The position numbers and the translations under genes were made by a program. Of a stretch of 32,367 nt of DNA, positions 24,553 to 32,367 are shown piece after piece. Within the stretch, counting starts at the first letter, position 1. Every line of letters starts with the position of its first letter. The DNA lies in NCBI GenBank assembly GCA_031292755.1, contig JARLGM010000073.1:1-32367 (forward strand), read 5' to 3'. Under the pieces are notes generated by a model that was not told the origin of the DNA, did no database searches, and saw only the letters and a program-made list of their open reading frames with translations. The DNA is from Candidatus Sulfopaludibacter sp. (GTDB lineage Bacteria; Acidobacteriota; Terriglobia; Bryobacterales; Bryobacteraceae).

Positions 24553-25842
24553 CTACACACTGAACTTCAGGTACGGCTTTCCTTCGGCGAGTCGCAGCAG
24601 ATACAGGCCTGCCTCGCGGGCGTGATAATCGCCCCACATGGAAGACTCGCCCGGTCCGGCCGTCCATCCGTTGGGCTTGTGATACACCGAGTGCAGAATC
24701 AGGCCCTGGTGCGCGTCGTCCGTGCTGAGATACGGTTCGGCGAACAGTGTATCGCATACCGTGAGCCCGGACTGAATGTACCGTTCGTCCTTCAGGAAGT
24801 GGCCCAACCGCAACAGCCCTTGTGCTCCGATGGCCGCCGCCGAACTGTCCACGGGCTCGTGAGGATTGAACGGGTCCGCCGGCGTGGCGCACCAGTCGCC
24901 CAGTTTTTCCAGGCCGGGCGCGCCGGTGTCCCAGTACGGAATCCCGTCGGGCGGCGTATTCTCGATGTAAAAGTCGCAAGTCGCGCGAGCAGCCTTCTCG
25001 AGCGTCTCGTCGCCGCCGGTAAACTCCAGCAGTTCGGAGAATCCGCACATCGCCCAGGCCAGCCCGCGAGTCCAGGTGCTGAAAGGCGAATAGCCCTGCT
25101 GCGAGTTGGGGCAGCGGTAATTGCCGTCGTTGGGATTGAAGATGCTCTCGTGAGCCACGCGGCCGCGGACGTCGTAGGAATCGCGCCCCTCGCCATAGTA
25201 CACGGAGTATTTCGCCGTGGCGCCGGCGTGCTGCATGGCGCGATCCAGCAGCGAAATCCGTGTATCGTTCTCGCCCATCAGGACGTGGCCCAACTGGTGG
25301 CTCACCACCAGGGCGCGGAGGGTGCGGACGGTATCGACAAACAGCGAGTGCGGCCCGTTGAAGGAATAAATGTACCCGCCGCCATCGGCCGTCCGCGACC
25401 AGCGGGTGGCCTGCACCGCGCCCGAACACTTGACGGCAAGTTCGTAAAAGCGGCGTTCCCAGGCATCTTCCGCGATCCGGCCTTCTGACGTCAGGCGCAG
25501 CAGATTGCCGTAGGTGCTGATGTTGTTGAAGCCGTGATCGTGTACGCCGGTGTGGGTGAGATGCGGCGCCATGACGGACACGGTGCGTTCGCGGCCCATC
25601 TCCAGAAACGCGCGCTCCCCGGTGGCGTCAAACTGCAGGATGGCGGACCCGAATTGGAATCCCTGCGTCCATTCCGTCCAGCCACGGCTGGTGTAGCGCC
25701 CGCCATCGGTGCACACAGGCGAACCTTGCGCAGGCGACCAGGAATTCTCAATGGCCCGGATCTTGGCGGCGGATAGCTCGAACAGGCGGCGCAGTTTGGG
25801 CAGCAGCGAGACAGGGCTCAAATCGTAGCGGATCTGGATCAT
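24553..25842 (-). CDS. Glycoside hydrolase family 88-type unsaturated glucuronyl hydrolase
   Basis: A 429-residue alpha/alpha-barrel enzyme of the GH88 kind, which removes the 4,5-unsaturated uronic acid left at the non-reducing end of fragments made by polysaccharide lyases. Typical motifs are VHDHGFNN (Asp102) and FVDTVRTL (Asp170), which align in style with the two catalytic aspartates of Bacillus unsaturated glucuronyl hydrolase, then FSTWTRGLAWAMCGFSELL, IPYWDTGAPG, EPVDSSAAAIGAQGLLRL and SSMWGDYHAREAGLYLL. No signal peptide is visible, so it is probably cytoplasmic and acts after import. ATG 25842 has AGGGAA just before it. The beta-helix protein and a TonB receptor lie downstream on the same strand, a sensible lyase-uptake-hydrolase set. 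The polysaccharide (pectin-like, glycosaminoglycan-like or other) is unknown. Confidence 0.88.
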   Translation of the reverse strand: MIQIRYDLSPVSLLPKLRRLFELSAAKIRAIENSWSPAQGSPVCTDGGRYTSRGWTEWTQGFQFGSAILQFDATGERAFLEMGRERTVSVMAPHLTHTGVHDHGFNNISTYGNLLRLTSEGRIAEDAWERRFYELAVKCSGAVQATRWSRTADGGGYIYSFNGPHSLFVDTVRTLRALVVSHQLGHVLMGENDTRISLLDRAMQHAGATAKYSVYYGEGRDSYDVRGRVAHESIFNPNDGNYRCPNSQQGYSPFSTWTRGLAWAMCGFSELLEFTGGDETLEKAARATCDFYIENTPPDGIPYWDTGAPGLEKLGDWCATPADPFNPHEPVDSSAAAIGAQGLLRLGHFLKDERYIQSGLTVCDTLFAEPYLSTDDAHQGLILHSVYHKPNGWTAGPGESSMWGDYHAREAGLYLLRLAEGKPYLKFSV

Positions 25843-25862
25843 TTCCCTACGATGTTAACGCG

Positions 25863-25887
25863 AGGACAGGCCGGGATGGCCTGTCCT
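25863..25887. repeat. Perfect 10-bp inverted repeat at the nuoH stop
   Basis: AGGACAGGCC (25863-25872), a 5-base loop GGGAT, and GGCCTGTCCT (25878-25887) form a perfect hairpin that overlaps the first bases of the nuoH stop codon. On the transcribed strand it is followed by CGCGTTAAC, not by a run of T, so it is not a standard intrinsic terminator. It may still terminate or stabilise the nuo message, or be one copy of a dispersed palindromic repeat. Confidence 0.7.
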
Positions 25888-27064
25888 ACTTGCGCGCCAT
25901 GCCGATCAACGCATTCACCAGCACCGCGCCCATGCCGGCGGGGATGGCGATTTTCCAGCCGATGTTCATGAGCTGATCGTACCGGAAACGCGGGAAGGTG
26001 CCGCGGAACCAGATCATCACGTACACAATGGTGAAGACTTTCAGGAGGAACCAGAACAGCCCGATCACGGCCGCATTCACCGCGGGAATGAGGAACGGCA
26101 CCGCCAGAGCCACCAGCAGAAGCGCCGCCAGCAACAGCACTTTCTGCTGAATGGGATCCTTCAGCTTCTTGATCAACGGCAGTGTCATGATGCCCGAGCC
26201 GGCGAAAAGGATCACCGGGAAGCCTACATTGAGCGGCAGTTCCAGCCAGTGCACGCTGGGGAAAGGACGCAGCCAGCCGCCCCAGAACAGCGTCACGGCC
26301 ACCGACGAAACCACGAAGATGTTGGCATACTCCGCCAGGAAGTAGAGCGCCCAGCGGAATCCGCTGTACTCGGTGTGGAAGCCGGCCACCAGTTCCGACT
26401 CGGCTTCCGGAAGATCGAAGGGCGCGCGGTTGGTCTCGGCCGTCGCCGCGATAATGTAGATGGCGAACGGCACAATCATGAACAGGTAGTTATCGAAAAC
26501 GCCCCAGACGCCGTGTTCCAGTTGCGCCAACACGATGCCGCGCATGCTCAACGTTCCGGCCAGCATCACGGCGGAGAGCAGGGCGAAGGAGAGAGCCACT
26601 TCGTAGCTCACCAGTTGCGCCGCGCTGCGCAGCGCGCCCAGCAGCGAGTAGTGGCTGTTGGAAGACCAGCCGCCCAGAATAATTCCCAGGATTCCCACCG
26701 CGGACGCCGCCGAGACCACCAGCAGGCCCACGTTCACATCCGCCACGAAGATGGTCTGTGAAAATGGCAGCACCGCGAAAGCCACCAGTCCGGTGATGGT
26801 GGAAATGCAGGGCGCGAACCAGAAGATGGCCTTATCGGACTCCGCCGGGATGATGTCTTCCTTCAGCAACAATTTCAGCGCATCGGCGATGGGCTGCAAC
26901 AGGCCGTGCGGCCCCACGCGCATGGGTCCCAGGCGCACCTGAAAATCGGCCAGCACCTTGCGCTCCACCAGTACGATATAACCCGCCACCAGCGGGAATG
27001 CCGCGATGATCACGATGGTCACCAGAATCGGCATGAATAACGGATGTGAGAGAACCGCGTTCAT
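25886..27064 (-). CDS. nuoH: NADH-quinone oxidoreductase subunit H
   Basis: A 392-residue membrane subunit of complex I at the joint between the peripheral and membrane arms, lining the quinone chamber. Recognisable family segments are YIVLVERKVLADFQVRLGPM near residues 30-49, GPHGLLQPIADALKLLLKED near 52-71, NRAPFDLPEAESELVAGFHT, and EYSGFRWALYFLAEYANIFV. About eight hydrophobic helices are visible. ATG 27064 follows the nuoN stop by 7 nt, and AAGGAC overlapping that stop is the ribosome site. In most bacterial nuo operons nuoH sits between nuoG and nuoI; here it comes last, after nuoN. Confidence 0.96.
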   Translation of the reverse strand: MNAVLSHPLFMPILVTIVIIAAFPLVAGYIVLVERKVLADFQVRLGPMRVGPHGLLQPIADALKLLLKEDIIPAESDKAIFWFAPCISTITGLVAFAVLPFSQTIFVADVNVGLLVVSAASAVGILGIILGGWSSNSHYSLLGALRSAAQLVSYEVALSFALLSAVMLAGTLSMRGIVLAQLEHGVWGVFDNYLFMIVPFAIYIIAATAETNRAPFDLPEAESELVAGFHTEYSGFRWALYFLAEYANIFVVSSVAVTLFWGGWLRPFPSVHWLELPLNVGFPVILFAGSGIMTLPLIKKLKDPIQQKVLLLAALLLVALAVPFLIPAVNAAVIGLFWFLLKVFTIVYVMIWFRGTFPRFRYDQLMNIGWKIAIPAGMGAVLVNALIGMARK

Positions 27065-27071
27065 ATTGTCC

Positions 27072-28547
27072 TTACCGTACCAGCGACGTCTTGGCCAACT
27101 CGAGGAAGGGTTCCGGATAAATGCCGATCACCAGGGTCAGTAAACCCGTGACTCCCAGCGCCAGACGCAACCCGAGACTCGACGCTGCCGGCGCCCTTTC
27201 CGTCTCTTCGCGAATGAACATGCTGCGCACAATCTTGAAGTAGTAATAAATGGCCACGGCGACGTACAGCGTGGCGACCACCGCCAGCCCGTAATGGCCG
27301 CTCTGAATCAGCGCCAGAAAGATGTAATACTTGCCCAGGAATCCGGCGGTAGGCGGAATGCCGGCCAGCGAGAGCAGAAACACCAGCATGAGCATGGCAT
27401 AGCCCGGATTCTTGTGCATGAGCCCCGCCATATCTTCCAACTCATCGCCGATGATGCCCTGCCTCCGCATGGCCGTAATCACCGCGAACGCCCCCAGGTT
27501 CATGAACGTGTAGACCATCAGGTAAACCAGGATGCCGTTGGTTCCCATGGCATTGTTGGCCACCAGGCCCAGCAGCATGTACCCCGCGTGCGAAACCGAA
27601 CTGTATGCCAGCAACCTCTTGATGTTGGTCTGATTGATGGCCGCCAGGTTCCCGATGGTGAGCGTGAGGATGGCGATGAAAGCCAGAATCGGCTCCCACT
27701 CCGCGCTGAGCGATTGCAGCGGACCGTTGAAGAGGCGCAGCAGAAAAGCGAATGACGCCGCTTTGGAAGCCACCGAAAGATAAGCCGTGACGGGCGTAGG
27801 CGCTCCTTCGTAAGCATCCGGCGCCCACATATGAAAGGGCGCGGCCGCGATCTTGAAGAGCAGTCCGACGGAAGTGGTGGCCAGAGCCAGAAACACTACC
27901 GGATCCCAGGCCGGCCGTGCGGCAATCGCGTCACCGATGTCTTGCAGTTTGGTCGAACCGGCCAGTCCGTACAGCACCGAGAAGCCGTATGCCAGAAAGC
28001 CCGTGGAAAATGCGCCGAGCAGCAGATATTTCAGCGCCGCCTCATTAGACCGCTTGTCCGCGCGCAAAAAGCCCACCATCACGTAGAAGCTCAAGGCCAT
28101 CAGTTCCAGACCGATGAACAGGACCACCAGATCCGTACCCGTGGCTAGAAAATACATGCCGCACTGGGCGAAAAGAATCAGCCCGTAATACTCGCCGTGA
28201 TGCTCGTTCGAGATCTCCAGGTACTGATAGGACATCACCGCGACGATCAGCGCCGCCACCAGGAAGATCCAGTTGAAGAAGACGCTGAAGCCATCCAGGG
28301 TGACGGCTCCGCCAAAGCCTTGCAGCATCGAGGGACTCTGGCCGGCCAGCCAGGCCTGCTGCCGGTACAGCCCCACTCCGGTGAAAATCTCGGCCAGCAC
28401 TACGAAAATCAACAGCCACTTGCGCTGGCGCGGATCGGGAAAAATCCAGAAATCGAAAAGCAGAATGGCGCAGCCGAACAGCGCCAGCATGACCGCCGGA
28501 ATAATCGTGAAGTGGTCATTCGCCGTGTAGTACTGGCTGAAGTTCAT
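27072..28547 (-). CDS. nuoN: NADH-quinone oxidoreductase subunit N
   Basis: A 491-residue antiporter-like proton-pumping subunit of complex I. The N-terminus is MNFSQYYTANDHFTIIPAVM, and the start ATG overlaps the nuoM stop (ATGA). GGGAGG lies just upstream. Typical motifs include FFLATGTDLVVLFIGLELMA with the conserved glutamate of the channel, AAPFHMWAPDAYEGAPTPV with its lysine-containing helix region, KRLLAYSSVSHAGYMLLGLV, and LSLAGIPPTAGFLGKYYIF. Many hydrophobic helices (about 14 expected) are visible. The frame is open upstream into nuoM, but those residues are not NuoN-like. Confidence 0.96.
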   Translation of the reverse strand: MNFSQYYTANDHFTIIPAVMLALFGCAILLFDFWIFPDPRQRKWLLIFVVLAEIFTGVGLYRQQAWLAGQSPSMLQGFGGAVTLDGFSVFFNWIFLVAALIVAVMSYQYLEISNEHHGEYYGLILFAQCGMYFLATGTDLVVLFIGLELMALSFYVMVGFLRADKRSNEAALKYLLLGAFSTGFLAYGFSVLYGLAGSTKLQDIGDAIAARPAWDPVVFLALATTSVGLLFKIAAAPFHMWAPDAYEGAPTPVTAYLSVASKAASFAFLLRLFNGPLQSLSAEWEPILAFIAILTLTIGNLAAINQTNIKRLLAYSSVSHAGYMLLGLVANNAMGTNGILVYLMVYTFMNLGAFAVITAMRRQGIIGDELEDMAGLMHKNPGYAMLMLVFLLSLAGIPPTAGFLGKYYIFLALIQSGHYGLAVVATLYVAVAIYYYFKIVRSMFIREETERAPAASSLGLRLALGVTGLLTLVIGIYPEPFLELAKTSLVR

Positions 28548-30091
28548 TTCGCACCTCCCGGCGACAGGGGCCGGGGCATCTGTGCCAGGACTCCGTTGAA
28601 GTACCCCGGATGCACCCGCTCCACGATCTCCGCGACCGGGCGTTGGAGGATGTCGAAGTAAGGCTTGGGATACACGCCGATCCAAACCGCCCACGCGACC
28701 AGCGGCAGGAACATCGCCACTTCGCGGAAGCTCATGTCGTGCAGCGTCAGGTTCTTTCCGTTGGTCACCTGTCCGAGCATGGTCCGCTGATAGAGCCAGA
28801 GCAGGTAGGCCGCACCCAGAATGACGCCCGTTACGGCAAATGCCGCCCAGGCGCGATTGGCCTCGAACGCGCCCTGCAGAATGGTGAACTCGCCCACGAA
28901 CCCGTTGAGCAGCGGCAGGCCCGCCGAACTAAGCATGGCGATGGCGAAGATGATGGCGAACTTGGGCATCACGTGCGCCAGGCCGCCATATTCGGAGATC
29001 AGGCGCGTATGCCGCCGCTCATAGATCACGCCGATCACCATGAAGAGCATGCCCGTCGAAATGCCGTGATTGATCTGCTGGATCACGCTGCCGGCGATTC
29101 CATTAGGCGTCAGGGAAAAAATGCCCAGCGTGCAAAAGCCCAGGTGGCTCACCGAAGAGTACGCCACCAGTTTCTTCCAGTCCTGCTGCATCAGGCACAC
29201 CAGCGCGCCGTAGATGATGCCGATAATCGACAGCACCGCCAGTATCTGCACGATGGTGCGATCGGCCGAGGCATTGGGCAACAGCGGCAGGGAAAAGCGC
29301 AGGAAGCCGTACGTCCCCATCTTGAGGAGCACTGCCGCCAGAATCACCGATCCGGCCGTGGGCGCTTCCACGTGGGCATCCGGCAGCCAGGTGTGGAAGG
29401 GGAACATCGGGACCTTGATGGCGAAGCCCAGGAAGAAGGCCCAGAAGACCAACTGCTGCATGCTCAGCGGCAGATTGGTGCGCATCAGGTCGGAAATCTC
29501 GAAGCTGTAGGTGCCGAACTGCGTGGCGTGCTGGAAGTACAGCGTCAGGATGCCCAACAGCATCAGCACCGAACCGGCCAGCGTGTAGAGGAAGAACTTG
29601 ATGGCGGCATACAGTTTCCGCGGGCCGCCCCAGATCCCGATGATGAAGTACATCGGGACCAGCACCAGTTCCCAGAAAATGTAGAAGAGGAAGAAATCCA
29701 GCGAAAGGAATACGCCCAGCATGCCGGTCTGCAGCAGCAGAAACATGGCGTAATATTCCTTCAAACGGTCTTGAATCCCGCTCCAGGAAACCAGAGTCGC
29801 GATGAAGCCCATCAGGGTAGTGAGCATCACCAGCAGCAGGCTGATGCCGTCGATTCCAATGTGATAATGCGCGCCCAGCGTGGGAATCCAATCGAATTTT
29901 TCCTCGAACTGAAAACCGGAAGCGCCCGTCTGAAACCGCGAAAGCAGCGGCAGGGAAATCAGGAAACCGGCGAAACTGGCCAGGTTGGCCCAGATGCGGA
30001 TCAGGTCTTTGCTCTTCGACGGAAGCAGGACCAGAACCAGAAGACCGGCCAGGGGTGTGAACAGGATGATGCTGAGTAAGTGCTGGTCCAT
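28544..30091 (-). CDS. nuoM: NADH-quinone oxidoreductase subunit M
   Basis: A 515-residue antiporter-like proton-pumping subunit of complex I. Recognised from HIGIDGISLLLVMLTTLMGF, FFLFYIFWELVLVPMYFIIG (channel glutamate), KVPMFPFHTWLPDAHVEAPT, KKLVAYSSVSHLGFCTLGIF and SSAGLPLLNGFVGEFTIL. ATG 30091 lies 4 nt after the nuoL stop without a ribosome site of its own, pointing to translational coupling. The C-terminus runs to MPRPLSPGGAK, and its stop overlaps the nuoN start by 4 nt. Nothing unusual in length or motifs. Confidence 0.97.
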   Translation of the reverse strand: MDQHLLSIILFTPLAGLLVLVLLPSKSKDLIRIWANLASFAGFLISLPLLSRFQTGASGFQFEEKFDWIPTLGAHYHIGIDGISLLLVMLTTLMGFIATLVSWSGIQDRLKEYYAMFLLLQTGMLGVFLSLDFFLFYIFWELVLVPMYFIIGIWGGPRKLYAAIKFFLYTLAGSVLMLLGILTLYFQHATQFGTYSFEISDLMRTNLPLSMQQLVFWAFFLGFAIKVPMFPFHTWLPDAHVEAPTAGSVILAAVLLKMGTYGFLRFSLPLLPNASADRTIVQILAVLSIIGIIYGALVCLMQQDWKKLVAYSSVSHLGFCTLGIFSLTPNGIAGSVIQQINHGISTGMLFMVIGVIYERRHTRLISEYGGLAHVMPKFAIIFAIAMLSSAGLPLLNGFVGEFTILQGAFEANRAWAAFAVTGVILGAAYLLWLYQRTMLGQVTNGKNLTLHDMSFREVAMFLPLVAWAVWIGVYPKPYFDILQRPVAEIVERVHPGYFNGVLAQMPRPLSPGGAK

Positions 30092-30095
30092 ATGG

Positions 30096-32321
30096 TTATC
30101 GAGCTACGTAATACCCCAGAAACGCCATCGCCCCCACCAGAATGAAAAACGCATAGGCCTGCACGCGGCCCGTCTGCAAGATGCAAACCGGATAGGACAG
30201 CATCTTCACCAGGAACGAGCTGAAGCGCACCGCGCCGTCGATGATCCACTTGTCCCACCACATGGAGATGCGCGAGGTGAAGCGGGTCAGCCACCCGGCG
30301 CCGTTCACACCGCCATCCACCACGTTGCGGTCGAAAGCGCCCAGCGCCAGTCCGCCGCCTTTACACAGGCCGTTGACGAACAGAAAATCGTACACCTCGT
30401 CCACGTACCACTTGTTGTAGAGAAGGCCGTGAAGCGGTTTGAGGCTCTTTTCAAGCGAGTCCGGAATCTCCGGCTTGTGATGGTAGAAGTAGCGCGCGAC
30501 CGTAATGCCGATGATGGCGATGGCCACCGAAACTCCCATCAGGATCCACTCGGTGGAGGCATCGTGCGCGCCTTCCTTGCTTGCTTCCACGGCCGCCGAG
30601 GCAAACGCCGGAGCCAGCCACGATTCGAAGCTGCGCCACCCCTCGCCGAATAGCGTCCAGAGTTTGGGCACGCCCAGCCATCCGGCCAGCACGCTGCCGA
30701 TGGCCAGCACCGTCAGCGGTCCGGTCATGGAAACCGGCGATTCGTGAATGTGCGACTCCACTTCCTTCGTTACACGCGACTTGCCGTAGAAGGTCATGTT
30801 CATCAGCCGCCACATGTAGAACGCCGTCATGCCCGCCGTCACCAGCCCCACGGCCCAGAGCGCCTGCGACCCTTGCGGCGAACTGTACGCCTGCCAGAGA
30901 ATTTCGTCCTTGGAGAAGAAACCGGCCAGTCCGGGGATACCGGCAATCGCCACCGAGCCCACAAACATGGTCCAGTGGGTGATGGGAATTTTGTTTTTCA
31001 GCCCGCCCATACGCCGCATGTCCTGCTCGCCGCTCATGGCGTGGATCACCGAGCCGGAACCAAGGAAGAGCAGAGCTTTGAAGAAGGCGTGGGTGAACAG
31101 GTGGAAAATCGCCACCCAGTACGCGCCCACCCCCAGGGCCAGAAACATGTAGCCGAGCTGGCTCACCGTGGAGTACGCCAGCACGCGTTTGATATCGTTC
31201 TGCACCAGCGCGATGCTGGCCGCCAGGATGGCCGTAAAGGCGCCCACCGCGGCCACGATGGACGAAGTATGGGGCGTCAACTGGAAAAGGGCCGACGAGC
31301 GCGCGACCATATAGACGCCCGCCGTCACCATGGTTGCGGCATGGATCAGCGCCGAAACCGGGGTGGGGCCTTCCATGGCGTCGGGCAGCCACACGTAGAG
31401 CGGAAACTGCGCCGATTTGCCCGTGGCCCCGAAGAACATCAGCACAGACATGACGCTCAGCACGCCGAATCCCGCGACTTCGGGAGTGTAGTGACCGCTG
31501 CGCAACACCGCGTTGACGTCGGTGAACCGCACCGTGCCGAGCACGCTCATCATCAGCAGCATGCCCAGCACGAAGCCCGCATCGCCCACTCGATTGACAA
31601 TGAACGCCTTCTTTCCGGCATCGCCCGCGGACTTCTTATGGAAGTAAAACCCGATCAGCAGGTAGCTGCACAACCCCACGCCTTCCCAACCCACGAACAG
31701 CAGCAGGTAGTTGTTCGCCAGCACCAGCATCAGCATGAAGAAGACGAACAGGTTCAAGTAGCCGAAGAACCGGTAGTAGCCGTTATCGTGGGCCATGTAG
31801 CCGGTGGAGTACACGTGAATCAGGAAGCCGATTCCGGTGACCACCAGAATCATTACCGAGCTCAGCGGGTCCAGCAGGAATCCCCAATCCGCCGTGAACG
31901 TAGCCAGTTGCCCGTTGGCCATGTGGAACGGCAGGCCGGCCAGCCATGTGAATTGAATCACCTGGTGCACGCGATGCGGAAGCTGCGAAAGCTGCCATAC
32001 CGCGCCGGCGGAAAAGATAAACGAAAGCAGAACCATTCCCGGGCAGATCAGGCTCACCAGGAATTTCAGCGGCGAATGATGATGATGCACGTGGCCGTGG
32101 TCGTGCGTATGCCCGTGATCGTCGTGAGGATGATCGTGGGAATGCCCCTGGCCGGGCACATGTTCGTGATCGTGGCCATGTTCGTAGATCGGCTCCACGC
32201 CGGGGGCCACCGCTACGTCGGAGGGCGGCTGTGGATCCAGCTTCCTGCCCACCAGCAGCATCAACGCCGCTCCACAGAGCGGAAACAGGGGAATCAGCCA
32301 GATCAGGTCGAGAAAATTCAC
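30096..32321 (-). CDS. nuoL: NADH-quinone oxidoreductase subunit L with His-rich insertion
   Basis: A 741-residue antiporter-like subunit at the distal end of the complex I membrane arm, with the long lateral helix at its C-terminus. Typical motifs: WGFLLDPLSSVMILVVTGIG, LFVGWEGVGLCSYLLIGFYF, GKSAQFPLYVWLPDAMEGPT, KRVLAYSTVSQLGYMFLALG, FTHAFFKALLFLGSGSVIHA. It starts with GTG at 32321, preceded by AGGAG 4 nt upstream. It is longer than the usual 610-690 residues, partly because of an insertion between the first two helices: residues 48-82 contain 17 histidines with Asp, Glu and Gly (for example HGHDHEH, GHSHDHPHDDHGH, HDHGHVHHHH). That loop is absent from well-known NuoL proteins and looks like a metal-binding or buffering segment. 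Confidence 0.97.
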   Translation of the reverse strand: MNFLDLIWLIPLFPLCGAALMLLVGRKLDPQPPSDVAVAPGVEPIYEHGHDHEHVPGQGHSHDHPHDDHGHTHDHGHVHHHHSPLKFLVSLICPGMVLLSFIFSAGAVWQLSQLPHRVHQVIQFTWLAGLPFHMANGQLATFTADWGFLLDPLSSVMILVVTGIGFLIHVYSTGYMAHDNGYYRFFGYLNLFVFFMLMLVLANNYLLLFVGWEGVGLCSYLLIGFYFHKKSAGDAGKKAFIVNRVGDAGFVLGMLLMMSVLGTVRFTDVNAVLRSGHYTPEVAGFGVLSVMSVLMFFGATGKSAQFPLYVWLPDAMEGPTPVSALIHAATMVTAGVYMVARSSALFQLTPHTSSIVAAVGAFTAILAASIALVQNDIKRVLAYSTVSQLGYMFLALGVGAYWVAIFHLFTHAFFKALLFLGSGSVIHAMSGEQDMRRMGGLKNKIPITHWTMFVGSVAIAGIPGLAGFFSKDEILWQAYSSPQGSQALWAVGLVTAGMTAFYMWRLMNMTFYGKSRVTKEVESHIHESPVSMTGPLTVLAIGSVLAGWLGVPKLWTLFGEGWRSFESWLAPAFASAAVEASKEGAHDASTEWILMGVSVAIAIIGITVARYFYHHKPEIPDSLEKSLKPLHGLLYNKWYVDEVYDFLFVNGLCKGGGLALGAFDRNVVDGGVNGAGWLTRFTSRISMWWDKWIIDGAVRFSSFLVKMLSYPVCILQTGRVQAYAFFILVGAMAFLGYYVAR

Positions 32322-32328
32322 GGCTCTC

Positions 32329-32367
32329 CTACCACTTCAGCAAGTCGATTTCATCCGCCAGCACCGT
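32329..32367 (-). CDS. nuoK: NADH-quinone oxidoreductase subunit K (C-terminal end only)
   Basis: The last 12 codons before a TAG read TVLADEIDLLKW. This matches the conserved NuoK tail (DEIN/DLLK(W/G)), and nuoK normally precedes nuoL. The rest lies beyond the window. The nuoL GTG begins 7 nt after the stop, with the AGGAG ribosome site starting inside the TAG. Confidence 0.7.
   Translation of the reverse strand, partial: TVLADEIDLLKW

Noticed and set aside
24529..24553. GGGATA / TATCCC inverted repeat after the GH88 stop
   Set aside because: Only 6-bp arms with a 13-base loop; too weak to call a terminator.

Overview
The window looks like chromosomal DNA from an Acidobacteriota bacterium, probably of the Bryobacterales/Solibacter type. 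The basis is moderately high GC, three very large TonB-dependent receptors of the Oar type (carboxypeptidase-regulatory-like N-terminus, plug, barrel ending in an aromatic residue), a secreted M14 peptidase with a C-terminal amidotransferase-like fold, and a remnant of a PD40 beta-propeller. This placement is inference from gene style; there is no rRNA gene here. I saw no tRNA, rRNA, CRISPR array, phage or insertion sequence.

Layout. (1) 160-6268, minus strand: nitrogen control. glnA (glutamine synthetase, with the adenylylation tyrosine at residue 397) is followed by a GC-rich palindromic element, a MOSC-domain gene, glnE (the adenylyltransferase that acts on GlnA), a Tat-exported amidohydrolase and a small, possibly frameshifted gene. 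A good sigma70-like promoter precedes glnA. (2) 6647-9892, minus: a 1081-residue TonB-dependent receptor. (3) 9972-16109, plus: a small secreted Cys/His-rich protein, a second TonB-dependent receptor, a secreted M14-type peptidase and an EamA transporter that lacks an ordinary start codon. The divergent promoter region between (2) and (3) holds a 12-bp direct repeat. (4) 16081-17702, minus: class II fructose-1,6-bisphosphatase (GlpX) and a zinc-ribbon membrane protein. (5) 17809-25842, minus: a putative uronic-acid polysaccharide utilisation cluster of a GH88-type hydrolase, a secreted beta-helix protein with two fibronectin III-like domains, and a 1326-residue TonB-dependent receptor. A tandem repeat upstream of the beta-helix gene may be an operator. 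(6) 25886-32367, minus: respiratory complex I genes in the order nuoK (partial)-nuoL-nuoM-nuoN-nuoH, tightly packed or overlapping. NuoL carries an unusual histidine-rich insertion.

Together, block 1 encodes an enzyme and its covalent modifier. Block 3 may take up and process a peptide- or metal-related ligand. Block 5 may cleave and import a polysaccharide. Block 6 is the membrane arm of complex I. Intergenic space holds decayed coding sequence (1409-1510 and about 6340-6640) and two palindromes that may be dispersed repeats. I found no clear new defence or mobile system. The less ordinary points are the His-rich NuoL, the displaced nuoH, the glnA-MOSC-glnE arrangement, the small Cys/His protein with its receptor, and the polysaccharide cluster with its repeats.
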